A stretch of 64,000 nt of DNA from CAYXVJ01 sp050309435 (GTDB taxonomy: Bacteria > Bacillota > Clostridia > Saccharofermentanales > Fastidiosipilaceae), in the NCBI GenBank assembly GCA_050309435.1, contig JBNRMJ010000031.1, positions 81,433 through 145,432 of the forward strand. Direction: 5' to 3'. Made by a program: the position numbers and the translations under genes. This document shows, in pieces, positions 53,282-61,355 of this stretch. The notes under the pieces are model-generated. The model was not told the origin of the DNA and did no database searches. It saw nothing but the letters and a program-made list of their open reading frames with translations. The number at the start of each line of letters is the position of its first letter. Position 1 is the stretch's first letter.

Positions 53282-53467
53282 GATAGTTTTATATTGTAAC
53301 TAAAAAACATACAGATATTTGTCACATGAAGTTTCCATTATTTCGCTAGACAACGGTCTCGTTTGTATTTGATGTCTTTATAGAACGAATCGCCAACATC
53401 AATCGAGCCTTATACTATATAATCACAAATAGAATCTCGAAGTTTATCCGATGGAAGGTAGATTAAT

Positions 53468-54715
53468 ATGCAATATCGTCACCCAAAAACAGAAGAATAT
53501 GCAGAGATCACAAAACTGAGTAATGTCGCCTACAGAGCTGACTGGCGCGATGGGAAGTCCGACGAAGATATCATCGCCGAGTTTCTGGCAGAACATCCCG
53601 ATGATGCCGACGAAACCTTGTCTCGTCATTTTATGGCATTCGACGATGACGGCAGTGTGATGGCCAAGGTATCAAACAACTCCTTTGAAGCCTATCTTCA
53701 TGGCAAGCCGGTAAAGCTCGGAGGTATCGGAGGCGTGGCAACCTATGCCGAATACAGACGCGACGGTCACGTTCGCGTATTGATGAACATAGTCTTAGAG
53801 GAACTGTATCGGCAAGGGTATACCTTGTCTTACCTTTACCCTTTCAGTCATCTCTTTTATCGAAAGTTCGGCTATGAAACACACACCACGATGGTACGCT
53901 ACCAGCTGAATCTTAAGACTTACCAACTTAAATACCAGGCTCCGGAAGGCAAGTGGTATATGCTTCGCGACAAGTCCGATCCTGTCTGGTCCGAAGTGAA
54001 GAGCTTATATGATAAATATGCATCTTCTCTCAATCTCATGATTAAACGCGAAGGGTATCGCTGGGAAATTTATCAGAATGCCGACCCATATGCAGGAAAG
54101 CAAATGACCTATCTCTTCAGAGATGCGAATGGGGTTGCCGAAGCCTCGTTCACATTCGAGACGCCGTCCGACGACACACGTAAGTTTAACATTCTGGACT
54201 TAAGTTTCCGGACCACAGGCGGCTTGATGGCCGTGCTGGAATTCTGCAGACGCTTCAGCGCGGATTATGATCGGGTATCCTTACCTCTTCCGGAAAATTA
54301 TCCGCTGGTCAATCTCGTGAGCGAAGTACCGGTGAGACAGAGTTTCGAAGCGATGATTCGCTTGATTCGAGTGGATAAAGCATTATCAGTCCTGCCGAAC
54401 ACGCTAGGACCCGTGGCTGCGAAGATTCTTGTCGATGTGACAGACGATCAGTTGACGAGTAACAGCGGCAGTTATGTATTAACTTACCACGGCGACCTGG
54501 ATAATCCCCTGGTCGAACGCTTGACTGATCGCGGTAATACCCGCGACTATGACGCTCACCTGGATGTGGATGTCCGCGAACTGGCTCTTTTGCTATCCGG
54601 CAGCCAGTCCTTTGCCGAGATGAAATGTCTCCCTCAAATTAAGTTTGACGGTGAAGAAAGAATCCTGGAAGTTATCTTTCCTCGCTATCTGAACATGCAA
54701 AATGACTTTTATTAA
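53468..54715 (+). CDS. Eis-like GNAT N-acetyltransferase
   Basis: The architecture follows the Eis family: an N-terminal GNAT domain (VKLGGIGGVATYAEYRRDGHVRVLMNIVLEEL holds the acetyl-CoA loop), a second degenerate GNAT region, and a C-terminal sterol-carrier-like domain (DVRELALLLSGSQSFAEM). YPFSHLFYRKFGYETH is also typical. Family members acetylate aminoglycosides or protein lysines in some species, but chromosomal Bacillota copies mostly have unknown substrates. GGAAGGT precedes the ATG. It is monocistronic, ending at a hairpin. Confidence 0.88.
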   Translation: MQYRHPKTEEYAEITKLSNVAYRADWRDGKSDEDIIAEFLAEHPDDADETLSRHFMAFDDDGSVMAKVSNNSFEAYLHGKPVKLGGIGGVATYAEYRRDGHVRVLMNIVLEELYRQGYTLSYLYPFSHLFYRKFGYETHTTMVRYQLNLKTYQLKYQAPEGKWYMLRDKSDPVWSEVKSLYDKYASSLNLMIKREGYRWEIYQNADPYAGKQMTYLFRDANGVAEASFTFETPSDDTRKFNILDLSFRTTGGLMAVLEFCRRFSADYDRVSLPLPENYPLVNLVSEVPVRQSFEAMIRLIRVDKALSVLPNTLGPVAAKILVDVTDDQLTSNSGSYVLTYHGDLDNPLVERLTDRGNTRDYDAHLDVDVRELALLLSGSQSFAEMKCLPQIKFDGEERILEVIFPRYLNMQNDFY

Positions 54716-54733
54716 TTTGCAAATGTTTTTTCG

Positions 54734-54775
54734 GGTCGCCTGTGCTCTTTAGCTTTTTAGAGGTTTCAGGCGACC
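54734..54775 (+). terminator. Terminator of the Eis-like gene
   Basis: GGTCGCCTG and CAGGCGACC form a 9-bp stem, with an inner CTCT/AGAG pairing, followed by TTCTGCTTT on the plus strand. Confidence 0.7.
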
Positions 54776-54842
54776 TTCTGCTTTACATATTTGCCAAAGA
54801 GACAATTTGACTCAAGCTCAAGCATATTTAGGAAAATCAGGC

Positions 54843-54871
54843 TTGACGAAGAATATTCTTTCGTCTATAAT
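54843..54871 (+). promoter_or_regulatory. Promoter of the tRNA pair
   Basis: TTGACG (54843-54848) and TATAAT (54866-54871) with a 17-base spacer lie about 40 bases before the first tRNA. Confidence 0.85.
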
Positions 54872-54913
54872 TCACTTTGTTGCCACGCGGCACACCTAAT
54901 GTGAAGGTGCCAA

Positions 54914-54990
54914 GGGCCTTTAGCTCAGTTGGTTAGAGCAACCGGCTCATAACCGGTCGGTCCCGGGTTCGAGTCCCTGAAGGCCCACCA
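54914..54990 (+). tRNA. tRNA with anticodon CAT (elongator Met, or Ile2)
   Basis: The 77-base cloverleaf has acceptor GGGCCTT/AAGGCCC, D-arm GCTCAGTTGGTTAGAGC, anticodon stem ACCGG/CCGGT around CTCATAA and encoded CCA. It is not the initiator, because G1 pairs with C72. The CTCATAA loop suits both elongator Met and the Ile2 species whose C34 becomes lysidine. The GGxCCTT acceptor resembles Bacillus Ile2, so the identity is left open. Confidence 0.93.
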
Positions 54991-55006
54991 CAACAACTTA
55001 ATATCT

Positions 55007-55091
55007 GGGGGAGTTCCCGAGCGGCCAAAGGGGGCAGACTGTAAATCTGTTGTCTACGACTTCAGTGGTTCGAATCCACTTTCCCCCACCA
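55007..55091 (+). tRNA. tRNA-Tyr (anticodon GTA)
   Basis: This is an 85-base class II tRNA with a long variable arm. The acceptor is GGGGGAG with TTCCCCC, the anticodon stem CAGA/TCTG encloses CTGTAAA (anticodon GTA), the T-arm has GGTTCGAATCC and CCA is encoded. It lies 16 bases after the CAT tRNA in the same transcript. Confidence 0.96.
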
Positions 55092-55097
55092 GATCAG

Positions 55098-55129
55098 AAA
55101 TCGAAACCTTAAAAAGTTTCGATTTTTTT
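55098..55129 (+). terminator. Terminator of the tRNA pair
   Basis: AAATCGAAAC and GTTTCGATTT form a 10-bp stem with an 8-base loop, ending in a run of seven Ts. Confidence 0.92.
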
Positions 55130-55254
55130 ATGCAAATTTCTCATTCCCTATTCGCAAATGGATCACTGACACTCTTAACAATAATGATTCCTATTAGCTT
55201 ATCATTTCTCTCAAAATGCCTCATGCCAATTCGGATAATTTTATCGGTTAGGTA

Positions 55255-55283
55255 TTGACAACCGCTTATTACAAGACTAATAT
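55255..55283 (+). promoter_or_regulatory. Promoter of the feo operon
   Basis: TTGACA (55255-55260) and TAATAT (55278-55283) with a 17-base spacer lie ~107 bases before feoA. Upstream, AATGAT and ATCATT (about 55187-55206) form a spaced dyad, and GATAATTTTATC (about 55234-55245) abuts the -35. Either could be an iron-regulator site, but neither matches the Fur or DtxR consensus well. Confidence 0.7.
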
Positions 55284-55389
55284 GGCTTCAGTTAGAACTC
55301 GCTAACCGCCTCTCTGCCGTGCTATCCTCAACAACTTGTAATGGCAGATAATTCCGGTGCGACTGGATATAAGAAAAGGAATGTGAAAC

Positions 55390-55686
55390 ATGTATACACT
55401 CAAGGATGTACCTGTCGGACAATCCGTATCAGTGGTTAAACTTTATGCTTCGGGAGCCATCAAGCGCCGTATCATGGATATGGGCATCACTCGTCGCTGT
55501 AAGATATATGTTCGGAAGGTTGCACCGTTAGGCGATCCGATCGAGTTGAACCTGCGTGGTTATGAATTGACCCTTCGAAAAGAAGACGCTGCATTAATCG
55601 AAGTCGAAGCGATTGAAACACTCGATATAGCATCATTGAAATCAGCCGGGCACGATTCACGGCAGAGGAAAGTTTCATGTCATTAA
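55390..55686 (+). CDS. feoA: Ferrous iron transport protein A
   Basis: FeoA is a small SH3-like protein that interacts with FeoB. The 98 residues have the family pattern: YTLKDVPVGQSVSVVKLYASGAIKRRIMDMGITRRCKIYVRKVAPLGDPIELNLRGYELTLRKEDA. The C-terminal tail of about 20 residues is slightly longer than usual and overlaps the feoB start by ten bases. AAAGGA precedes the ATG. Confidence 0.94.
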   Translation: MYTLKDVPVGQSVSVVKLYASGAIKRRIMDMGITRRCKIYVRKVAPLGDPIELNLRGYELTLRKEDAALIEVEAIETLDIASLKSAGHDSRQRKVSCH

Positions 55687-57860
55687 AATTCACTCTAGTC
55701 GGAAATCCGAACAGCGGTAAAACCACTTTATTCAACGGCCTGACCGGTTCCAACCAATATGTGGGCAACTGGCCAGGTGTAACTGTAGAGAAAAAAACAG
55801 GAAAAATTAAAGGTCATCAGGATATCGATTTGATGGACCTTCCCGGCATCTACTCTCTCTCCCCTTATTCGCCCGAGGAAGTCATCGCCAGAAATTACCT
55901 CTTGAGCGAACGCCCTGATTGCATCATTAATATTGTCGACGGATCGAATATCGAACGAAATCTTTATTTGACCACACAATTACTGGAATTGAATATCCCT
56001 GTCGTAGTTGCAATAAATATGATGGATGTCGTGAACAAGAACGGCGACGCTTTAAACGCCGATCGTCTAGGCGAGCTCCTTTCCTGCCCCTGCGTTCCGA
56101 TTTCGGCATTAAAAGGCAGCGGCCTTGATGTGTTGGTCGAGACCGCAAGAAAAACCGTGAACATGTCAAACATGGATGATCGCTTCATCCGTTTCGATCA
56201 AATAACGGAAAAGGCTTTGACATCAATCGAAACACAGCTGCGTAACAGCGGCGAGACAAAGGACCTGCGTTATTTATCCATCAAGCTTTTCGAACGCGAT
56301 ATCGAGCTTGGACAACGATATCGGGAACTCTTGGATTACGAATCGATTATAAGCGAAGTCGAAAGCAGTCTTAACGATGATTCGGACAGCATCATAACGA
56401 ACGAACGTTATGATTTTGTGATCGATACGCTTGGTAAATCCTTTAAAAAGGCAAACGACAGCATCCATACCTTGTCCGATAAAATCGATAAGATTGTAAC
56501 CAATCGCATCCTGGCTCTGCCGATTTTTGCCGCGGTTATGTTTCTGGTTTACTTTATTTCGATATCCACCATCGGTACCTGGGTGACCGACTGGGCCAAT
56601 GACGGTGTGTTTGGCGAAGGCTGGCATCTCTTTGGCATAAAAAGTATTTTTGTTCCTTCCGTACCCGATCTCGTTGCAGCTTTACTGGAGAGAATTGCGA
56701 CGGCAGATTGGCTGAACAGTCTGATTCTCGATGGTATCATCGCAGGAGTCGGCGCCGTGCTGGGTTTTTTACCACAAATTGCTGTCCTCTTCTTCCTCTT
56801 GTCGATTCTCGAAGATTGCGGTTATATGTCGCGTATCGCTTTCATCCTGGACAACATCTTCCGTCGCTTCGGACTATCGGGTAAATCATTCATTCCTATG
56901 CTGGTCAGTACCGGCTGTGCAGTACCTGGCGTCATGTCCACAAGAACCATTGAAAATGAAAATGATCGCCGCATGACCATTATGACCACGACCTTCATGC
57001 CTTGCGGTGCCAAATTACCGGTTATAGCCTTAATTGCCGGTGCACTCTTCGGCGGTGCCTGGTGGGTTGCTCCGCTGTCCTACTTCGCGGGTATTGCTGC
57101 GGTTATCGTGTCAGGAATTATCTTAAAGAAAACCAGACTGTTTGCCGGAGATCCCGCGCCTTTTGTTATGGAGTTACCGGCGTATCATATGCCGCAGGGT
57201 TCCAACGTAATTCGCCGGGTCGGCGAGCGAAGCTGGGATTACGCCAAACGTGCAGCCAGCATCATCATGCTTTCTTCGATTATTATCTGGTTTCTATCGA
57301 ACTTCGGTTTTGTAAACGGAAGACCGGCCCGTGTCGAAGACATTAATACCGGATTCCTGGCCAATATCGGCAACACATTCGCGGGCTTGTTTGCTCCGCT
57401 TGGCTTCGGTCATTGGCAGGCTGCCGTGGCCTCGATTACCGGCCTGATTGCCAAAGAGAATATTGTCGGTACTCTCGGTGTGCTTTATGGTTACGGAGAG
57501 GTCAGCGAAGCCGGTAACGAAATCTGGCAGACTCTGGCGCTTTCATTCGGTACGATCGGCGGCTTTAGTTTCCTTCTCTTCAATCTGCTTTGTGCTCCTT
57601 GTTTCGCAGCAATTGCGGCGATCAGAAAGGAAATGGCCGATAGGCGCTGGACGGTCTTCGCAATCGTTTATCAGTGTGGTCTGGCCTATACCGTGTCTCT
57701 TATTTACTATCAGCTGGCAAGCTGGTTTAACGGAAGTCCCTTCACCTTTACCACGGCTGCGGGTATCATCCTGTTAATTGTCATGATCTATTTACTCGTC
57801 CGCCCGAAACCAGCGCTTTCTCTAAAGGGCGTACCGGTCACATCCGGGAAAGGAGCCTGA
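55677..57860 (+). CDS. feoB: Ferrous iron transporter B
   Basis: FeoB is the membrane Fe(II) transporter with a cytosolic GTPase domain. The 727 residues start with G1 GNPNSGKTT (9-17) and YVGNWPGVTVEKKTG (G2), then DLPGIYSLSPYSPEE (G3) and NMMD (G4). From ~280 on there are eight or more membrane segments, with Gate motifs including VSTGCAVPGVMSTRTIEN and LCAPCFAAIAAIRKE, both with conserved cysteines. It is translated from within the end of feoA with AGAGGAAAG upstream. Confidence 0.96.
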   Translation: MSLKFTLVGNPNSGKTTLFNGLTGSNQYVGNWPGVTVEKKTGKIKGHQDIDLMDLPGIYSLSPYSPEEVIARNYLLSERPDCIINIVDGSNIERNLYLTTQLLELNIPVVVAINMMDVVNKNGDALNADRLGELLSCPCVPISALKGSGLDVLVETARKTVNMSNMDDRFIRFDQITEKALTSIETQLRNSGETKDLRYLSIKLFERDIELGQRYRELLDYESIISEVESSLNDDSDSIITNERYDFVIDTLGKSFKKANDSIHTLSDKIDKIVTNRILALPIFAAVMFLVYFISISTIGTWVTDWANDGVFGEGWHLFGIKSIFVPSVPDLVAALLERIATADWLNSLILDGIIAGVGAVLGFLPQIAVLFFLLSILEDCGYMSRIAFILDNIFRRFGLSGKSFIPMLVSTGCAVPGVMSTRTIENENDRRMTIMTTTFMPCGAKLPVIALIAGALFGGAWWVAPLSYFAGIAAVIVSGIILKKTRLFAGDPAPFVMELPAYHMPQGSNVIRRVGERSWDYAKRAASIIMLSSIIIWFLSNFGFVNGRPARVEDINTGFLANIGNTFAGLFAPLGFGHWQAAVASITGLIAKENIVGTLGVLYGYGEVSEAGNEIWQTLALSFGTIGGFSFLLFNLLCAPCFAAIAAIRKEMADRRWTVFAIVYQCGLAYTVSLIYYQLASWFNGSPFTFTTAAGIILLIVMIYLLVRPKPALSLKGVPVTSGKGA

Positions 57861-57861
57861 C

Positions 57862-58068
57862 ATGTTGGATTTACTCGTATCGAATCTATCGACGATTGTC
57901 GTTTCGCTAATAATTCTGGCAGTGGCAGTTCGCATTATCCTGAAACAAATCAGAGCTAAACAGAACGGTAAAAGCGCTTGTTCAGCCTGCTCCGGCTGCG
58001 CGGCGGCTTCGATTTGCCCTTCTCAGAAAGAAACTCTTGATAAAGATAAACAGCTGATCACAGACTGA
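57862..58068 (+). CDS. FeoB-associated Cys-rich membrane protein
   Basis: This 68-residue protein has one membrane helix (~8-27) followed by a cysteine cluster SACSACSGCAAASICP and a charged tail. Such proteins routinely follow feoB in Clostridia and are thought to help handle iron or modulate FeoB, but this is unproven. AAAGGAG lies before the ATG, one base after the feoB stop. No terminator is seen between it and the T-box promoter. Confidence 0.85.
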   Translation: MLDLLVSNLSTIVVSLIILAVAVRIILKQIRAKQNGKSACSACSGCAAASICPSQKETLDKDKQLITD

Positions 58069-58114
58069 AAACCAAGATATTGTTAAATCGTTAGAAATTC
58101 ATCCCCCTTTTTGC

Positions 58115-58143
58115 TTGACAAGTACATTTCTTGCTCTTATGAT
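58115..58143 (+). promoter_or_regulatory. Promoter of the T-box/trpXYZ operon
   Basis: Perfect TTGACA (58115-58120) and TATGAT (58138-58143) with a 17-base spacer lie immediately upstream of the T-box Stem I. Confidence 0.88.
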
Positions 58144-58149
58144 TGCATG

Positions 58150-58432
58150 TAATCAGCTTAAAGCGTTGATCGAGAGTAGTAAATTTATCCGGAGCCATCC
58201 AGAGAGTTGCAGCAGGTGAGATGCAATTGGCGAGGATAAATCGAATGGACTCGAGAGTTCGCAGCCAAACACCAGTGGTAAGTAGGTAGCGACGGATGGC
58301 CAACCGTTATCAATGGCAGTTGTATGATAGTACAACTAGCAGAGAGGATCGGTATTCTACCGGTCAACTTGGGTGGTACCGCAGAAGTATATTCAGGACT
58401 TCTGTCCCTTGATAGGGACAGGAGTCTTTTTT
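58150..58432 (+). promoter_or_regulatory. T-box leader (tryptophan specifier) with terminator/antiterminator
   Basis: The T-box sequence TGGGTGGTACCGC lies at 58370-58382. Downstream, a 12-bp terminator stem GACTTCTGTCCC/GGGACAGGAGTC (58397-58426) ends in six Ts. Stem I pairs TCGAG (58170-58174) with CTCGA (58250-58254) and ATTTATCC with GGATAAAT. The specifier loop between them contains GAATGGAC, giving the codon TGG (58246-58248), i.e. Trp. Uncharged tRNA-Trp should therefore favour read-through into the transporter genes. This is a textbook arrangement, read directly from sequence. Confidence 0.93.
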
Positions 58433-58471
58433 ATTTTAAAGTCTCCCAAGAAGCGATGGAGGATTCGCAAA

Positions 58472-59539
58472 ATGAAAAGAACAAAGAAGCATCGTTTAAC
58501 AGGTATTCGGACCAGACGTTTTCCGGCAGCCGTATTAGCTCTAATGCTCGTTGCGGGCCTCATGGCATCATGCGCGGGCACTTCAAACGGCAATTCGCAA
58601 CCCGATCGCAGTAACAGCGCGGTCGACAGTAAAAGCGGTGAAACACTGTCGCTTGGCATCATCCAGTTCGCTCATCATGCTTCTCTGGATAACTGCTATG
58701 AAGGACTGATTCTGGGTTTGGCCGAAGCAGGATTTAAAGAAGGCGAAAATCTAGAGATTGATCACCAGATTGCGAATGCAGATCCCGGACTGGCGAATCA
58801 AATCGCACAGAACATGGTCAGTCGTAAAGTCGACTTGATCGTCGGTATTGCCACTCCTGCCGCGCAAGCCTCTTATAATGCGGCCAAGGATGACGGTATT
58901 CCGGTACTCTTCACGGCTGTAACCGATCCGCTGAAAGCCGGATTAAGAAACGAAGACGGCAGTAATCTCAAGGCTCTAACCGGTACTTCCGATCAGTTGC
59001 CTGTCGATGCCCAGCTGAAAATGATCCGAGCCTTCTTCCCTGACGCTAAAAACGTAGGTATTCTATACAGTCTGAGCGAAAGTAATTCCTTATCGGCAAT
59101 TGAAACATACGAGGAGCTGGCCGGGAAATACGACTTTGAGATCGTTACCGAAGGCGTCAGCGAGGCCTCCGTTATCCCTGCGGCAGCCGATGCTCTGCTG
59201 GCCAAAGTCGATGTTCTGACCAATCTGACTGATAACCTGGTGGTAGAAAATATGCCTGTTTTATTGAACAAAACCAAAGCAGCAGGTATAGCTCTCTTCG
59301 GCTCAGAAGAAGAGCAGGTTAAAAATGGAGGTATTGCGGCGATGGGTATCGATTACATCGAGCTGGGTCGCAGCACGGGTATCATGGGCGGAGACATCCT
59401 TAAAGGAATGCCTGCCGAGAGCATTCCGATTCAGGTATTCGATGAATCTCTTCCCTTTCATAACTCGACTGTCATGCAGGAATTCGGCATCGAGCTTCCT
59501 GCCGAATACAAAGACAGTACCGACATGAGCACACCGTAA
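58472..59539 (+). CDS. trpX: Tryptophan ABC transporter substrate-binding lipoprotein
   Basis: The protein belongs to the ABC substrate-binding family that includes TrpX (DUF534-like): GIIQFAHHASLDNCYEGLILGLAEAGF, VDLIVGIATPAAQASYNAAKDDGIPVLFTAVTDPLKAGL, NVGILYSLSESNS and GIDYIELGRSTGIMGGDILKG. A basic N-terminus, a hydrophobic stretch and the lipobox LMASC mark a lipoprotein. I set the start at 58472 (356 residues), nine bases after GGAGG. The tryptophan T-box upstream supports the substrate assignment. Confidence 0.9.
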   Translation: MKRTKKHRLTGIRTRRFPAAVLALMLVAGLMASCAGTSNGNSQPDRSNSAVDSKSGETLSLGIIQFAHHASLDNCYEGLILGLAEAGFKEGENLEIDHQIANADPGLANQIAQNMVSRKVDLIVGIATPAAQASYNAAKDDGIPVLFTAVTDPLKAGLRNEDGSNLKALTGTSDQLPVDAQLKMIRAFFPDAKNVGILYSLSESNSLSAIETYEELAGKYDFEIVTEGVSEASVIPAAADALLAKVDVLTNLTDNLVVENMPVLLNKTKAAGIALFGSEEEQVKNGGIAAMGIDYIELGRSTGIMGGDILKGMPAESIPIQVFDESLPFHNSTVMQEFGIELPAEYKDSTDMSTP

Positions 59540-59566
59540 ACGGTAGATTGTGAGACGAGATAACAT

Positions 59567-60481
59567 ATGGAACGTTTAATTAACATTCTGATTGATATAG
59601 GTGAACAAGGTTTCATATATGGCGTGCTTGTTCTGGGCCTCCTGATCAGCTATAAAATCCTCAACATACCGGACTTGACCGTTGACGGATCTTTCCCGCT
59701 GGGAGCTGCTGTTACGGCCGTACTGTTGACACGTGGCGTCAATCCCTGGCTCGCGTTACTGGCTTCTCTCGCAGCAGGTATGCTGGGTGGCCTGCTTACC
59801 GGTATGCTGAACGTTAAGCTAAAGATCTCTTATCTGCTTTCGGGTATTGTAGTTATGACCATGCTCTATTCCGTAAACCTGGTCATTGCAGGTCGTTCTA
59901 ATCTTGCCTTATTTGGTATCGATACTATTTTTAATTCGGGTCCTGCCGCAGCTTTACCGGAAGTTACGGGCGGATATCGCCTGCGCACCTTCCTCCTCTC
60001 TTTTATTTTAGTCCTGATCGTTAAACTGTTTATCGATTTTTATCTTCGTACCCGTTCCGGCTTACTGCTTCGTTCGGCGGGCAGCAATCAACAGCTCGTG
60101 ATCTCGGTAGCCAGAGACCCCGGTATGGTACGGGTGCTGGGTTTCGTGCTGGGTAACGGCCTGGTCGCTTTAAGCGGCGGTATATTGGCCCAGCAGCAAG
60201 GTTTTTTCGAACTGTCGATGGGCACCGGCCAAATGGTTAACGGCATCGCATCGGTCATAATCGGACTCATCATATTCAGAAAACTCTCCTTCGTTAGAAT
60301 GACAACGCAAGTCATTATAGGTTCTCTGATCTATAAAGGTCTGATTACGATGGCCATTAATCTTGGCTTAGGTGCTAACTATCTGAAACTGGCACAAGGA
60401 TTACTCTTTCTGGCCGTGCTTTTGGGTTCAAATCTCTTTGATAAGGAGGCTCGTCATGCTACAGCTTCAACACGTGACTAA
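59567..60481 (+). CDS. trpY: Tryptophan ABC transporter permease
   Basis: This is a branched-chain-amino-acid-type permease with about eight membrane segments in 304 residues: YGVLVLGLLISYKILNIPDLTVDGSFPLGAAVTAV at the N-terminus, the transport motif region LLLRSAGSNQQLVISVARDPG and VLGFVLGNGLVALSGGILAQQQGF. It lies between the lipoprotein and ATPase genes, and its end overlaps the ATPase start. It would form the membrane channel of the importer. Confidence 0.9.
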   Translation: MERLINILIDIGEQGFIYGVLVLGLLISYKILNIPDLTVDGSFPLGAAVTAVLLTRGVNPWLALLASLAAGMLGGLLTGMLNVKLKISYLLSGIVVMTMLYSVNLVIAGRSNLALFGIDTIFNSGPAAALPEVTGGYRLRTFLLSFILVLIVKLFIDFYLRTRSGLLLRSAGSNQQLVISVARDPGMVRVLGFVLGNGLVALSGGILAQQQGFFELSMGTGQMVNGIASVIIGLIIFRKLSFVRMTTQVIIGSLIYKGLITMAINLGLGANYLKLAQGLLFLAVLLGSNLFDKEARHATASTRD

Positions 60482-61235
60482 AATCTACCTTGGAGGTACG
60501 GTTAACGAGCATATCCTCTTTCGGGATTTTAACCTTGACATCGCCGACAACGAGTATGTCTCCATCATCGGTTCCAACGGTTCAGGCAAGACCTCTCTTC
60601 TCAATATTATCTGCGGTTCGATACATCTTAATCATGGCAAAGTGATCCTGGACGGCGAAGATATCAGCAGTTTGGCCGAGCATAAGCGACAGCGCCAGAT
60701 CGCCCGTGTTTTTCAGGATCCTTCGCGCGGAACGGCGGCCGATATGACGATATTGGAGAATCTGTCGATCGCGGCGAATAAGCAAAAGCGTTTTAATCTC
60801 CTGCCGGGAGTAGATAGGCGTGAGCGCGATTACTTCGCACATCAACTGGAACGTCTCGGCATGGGTCTGGAAAATCGCCTGGACCAGCTCTGCGGCACTT
60901 TATCCGGTGGCCAACGTCAGGCTTTATCCCTCTTAATGGCTACCCTGGATAAGCCCAAACTTCTGATTTTAGACGAACACACGGCGGCTTTGGATCCCCG
61001 CGTATCTGAAAGTATCATGAAACTGACCAACGAGATCGTCGCACGGCTGGCTGTAAAAACTTTAATGGTCACGCATAATCTGCGCTTCGCTCTGGAGTCC
61101 GGTAACCGCCTGCTGATGATGCATGAAGGCGAAATCATTCTGGATATAAAAGGCAGTGAAAAAGAAAGCTTGAAGCTTGAAGATATCCTGGACCGCTTCA
61201 ATCAAATTTCGATCGAATACGGAAACTCCATCTGA
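60456..61235 (+). CDS. trpZ: Tryptophan ABC transporter ATP-binding protein
   Basis: This is the ATPase that powers TrpX/TrpY import. The 259 residues contain Walker A SIIGSNGSGKTSLLNII, the signature LCGTLSGGQRQALSLLMA, Walker B KLLILDEHTAALDPR and the switch histidine in MVTHNLRFALESG. I set the start at 60456, seven bases after AAGGAGG, within the end of trpY. A bidirectional terminator follows. Confidence 0.92.
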   Translation: MLQLQHVTKIYLGGTVNEHILFRDFNLDIADNEYVSIIGSNGSGKTSLLNIICGSIHLNHGKVILDGEDISSLAEHKRQRQIARVFQDPSRGTAADMTILENLSIAANKQKRFNLLPGVDRRERDYFAHQLERLGMGLENRLDQLCGTLSGGQRQALSLLMATLDKPKLLILDEHTAALDPRVSESIMKLTNEIVARLAVKTLMVTHNLRFALESGNRLLMMHEGEIILDIKGSEKESLKLEDILDRFNQISIEYGNSI

Positions 61236-61279
61236 TAAACGGCAGATAACCGTGATACTATTCGACCGGACAAAAGAAA

Positions 61280-61312
61280 GACGCTGCCTTTTTCGAATGA
61301 AAAGGCGGCGTC
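61280..61312. terminator. Bidirectional terminator between trpZ and the LacI-type gene
   Basis: GACGCTGCCTTTTTC and GAAAAGGCGGCGTC form a long stem with a short loop, followed by CTTTTATT on the plus strand and TTTCTTTTG on the minus strand. Confidence 0.88.
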
Positions 61313-61355
61313 CTTTTATTGCTGCTGTTTATGGTTTAAGCGAGTCGGTATAGAC

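Noticed and set aside
58093..58471. Small open frames in the T-box region and a long upstream reading of trpX
   Set aside because: The RNA structure explains this region, and the trpX start at 58472 has a good ribosome site and a proper signal peptide.
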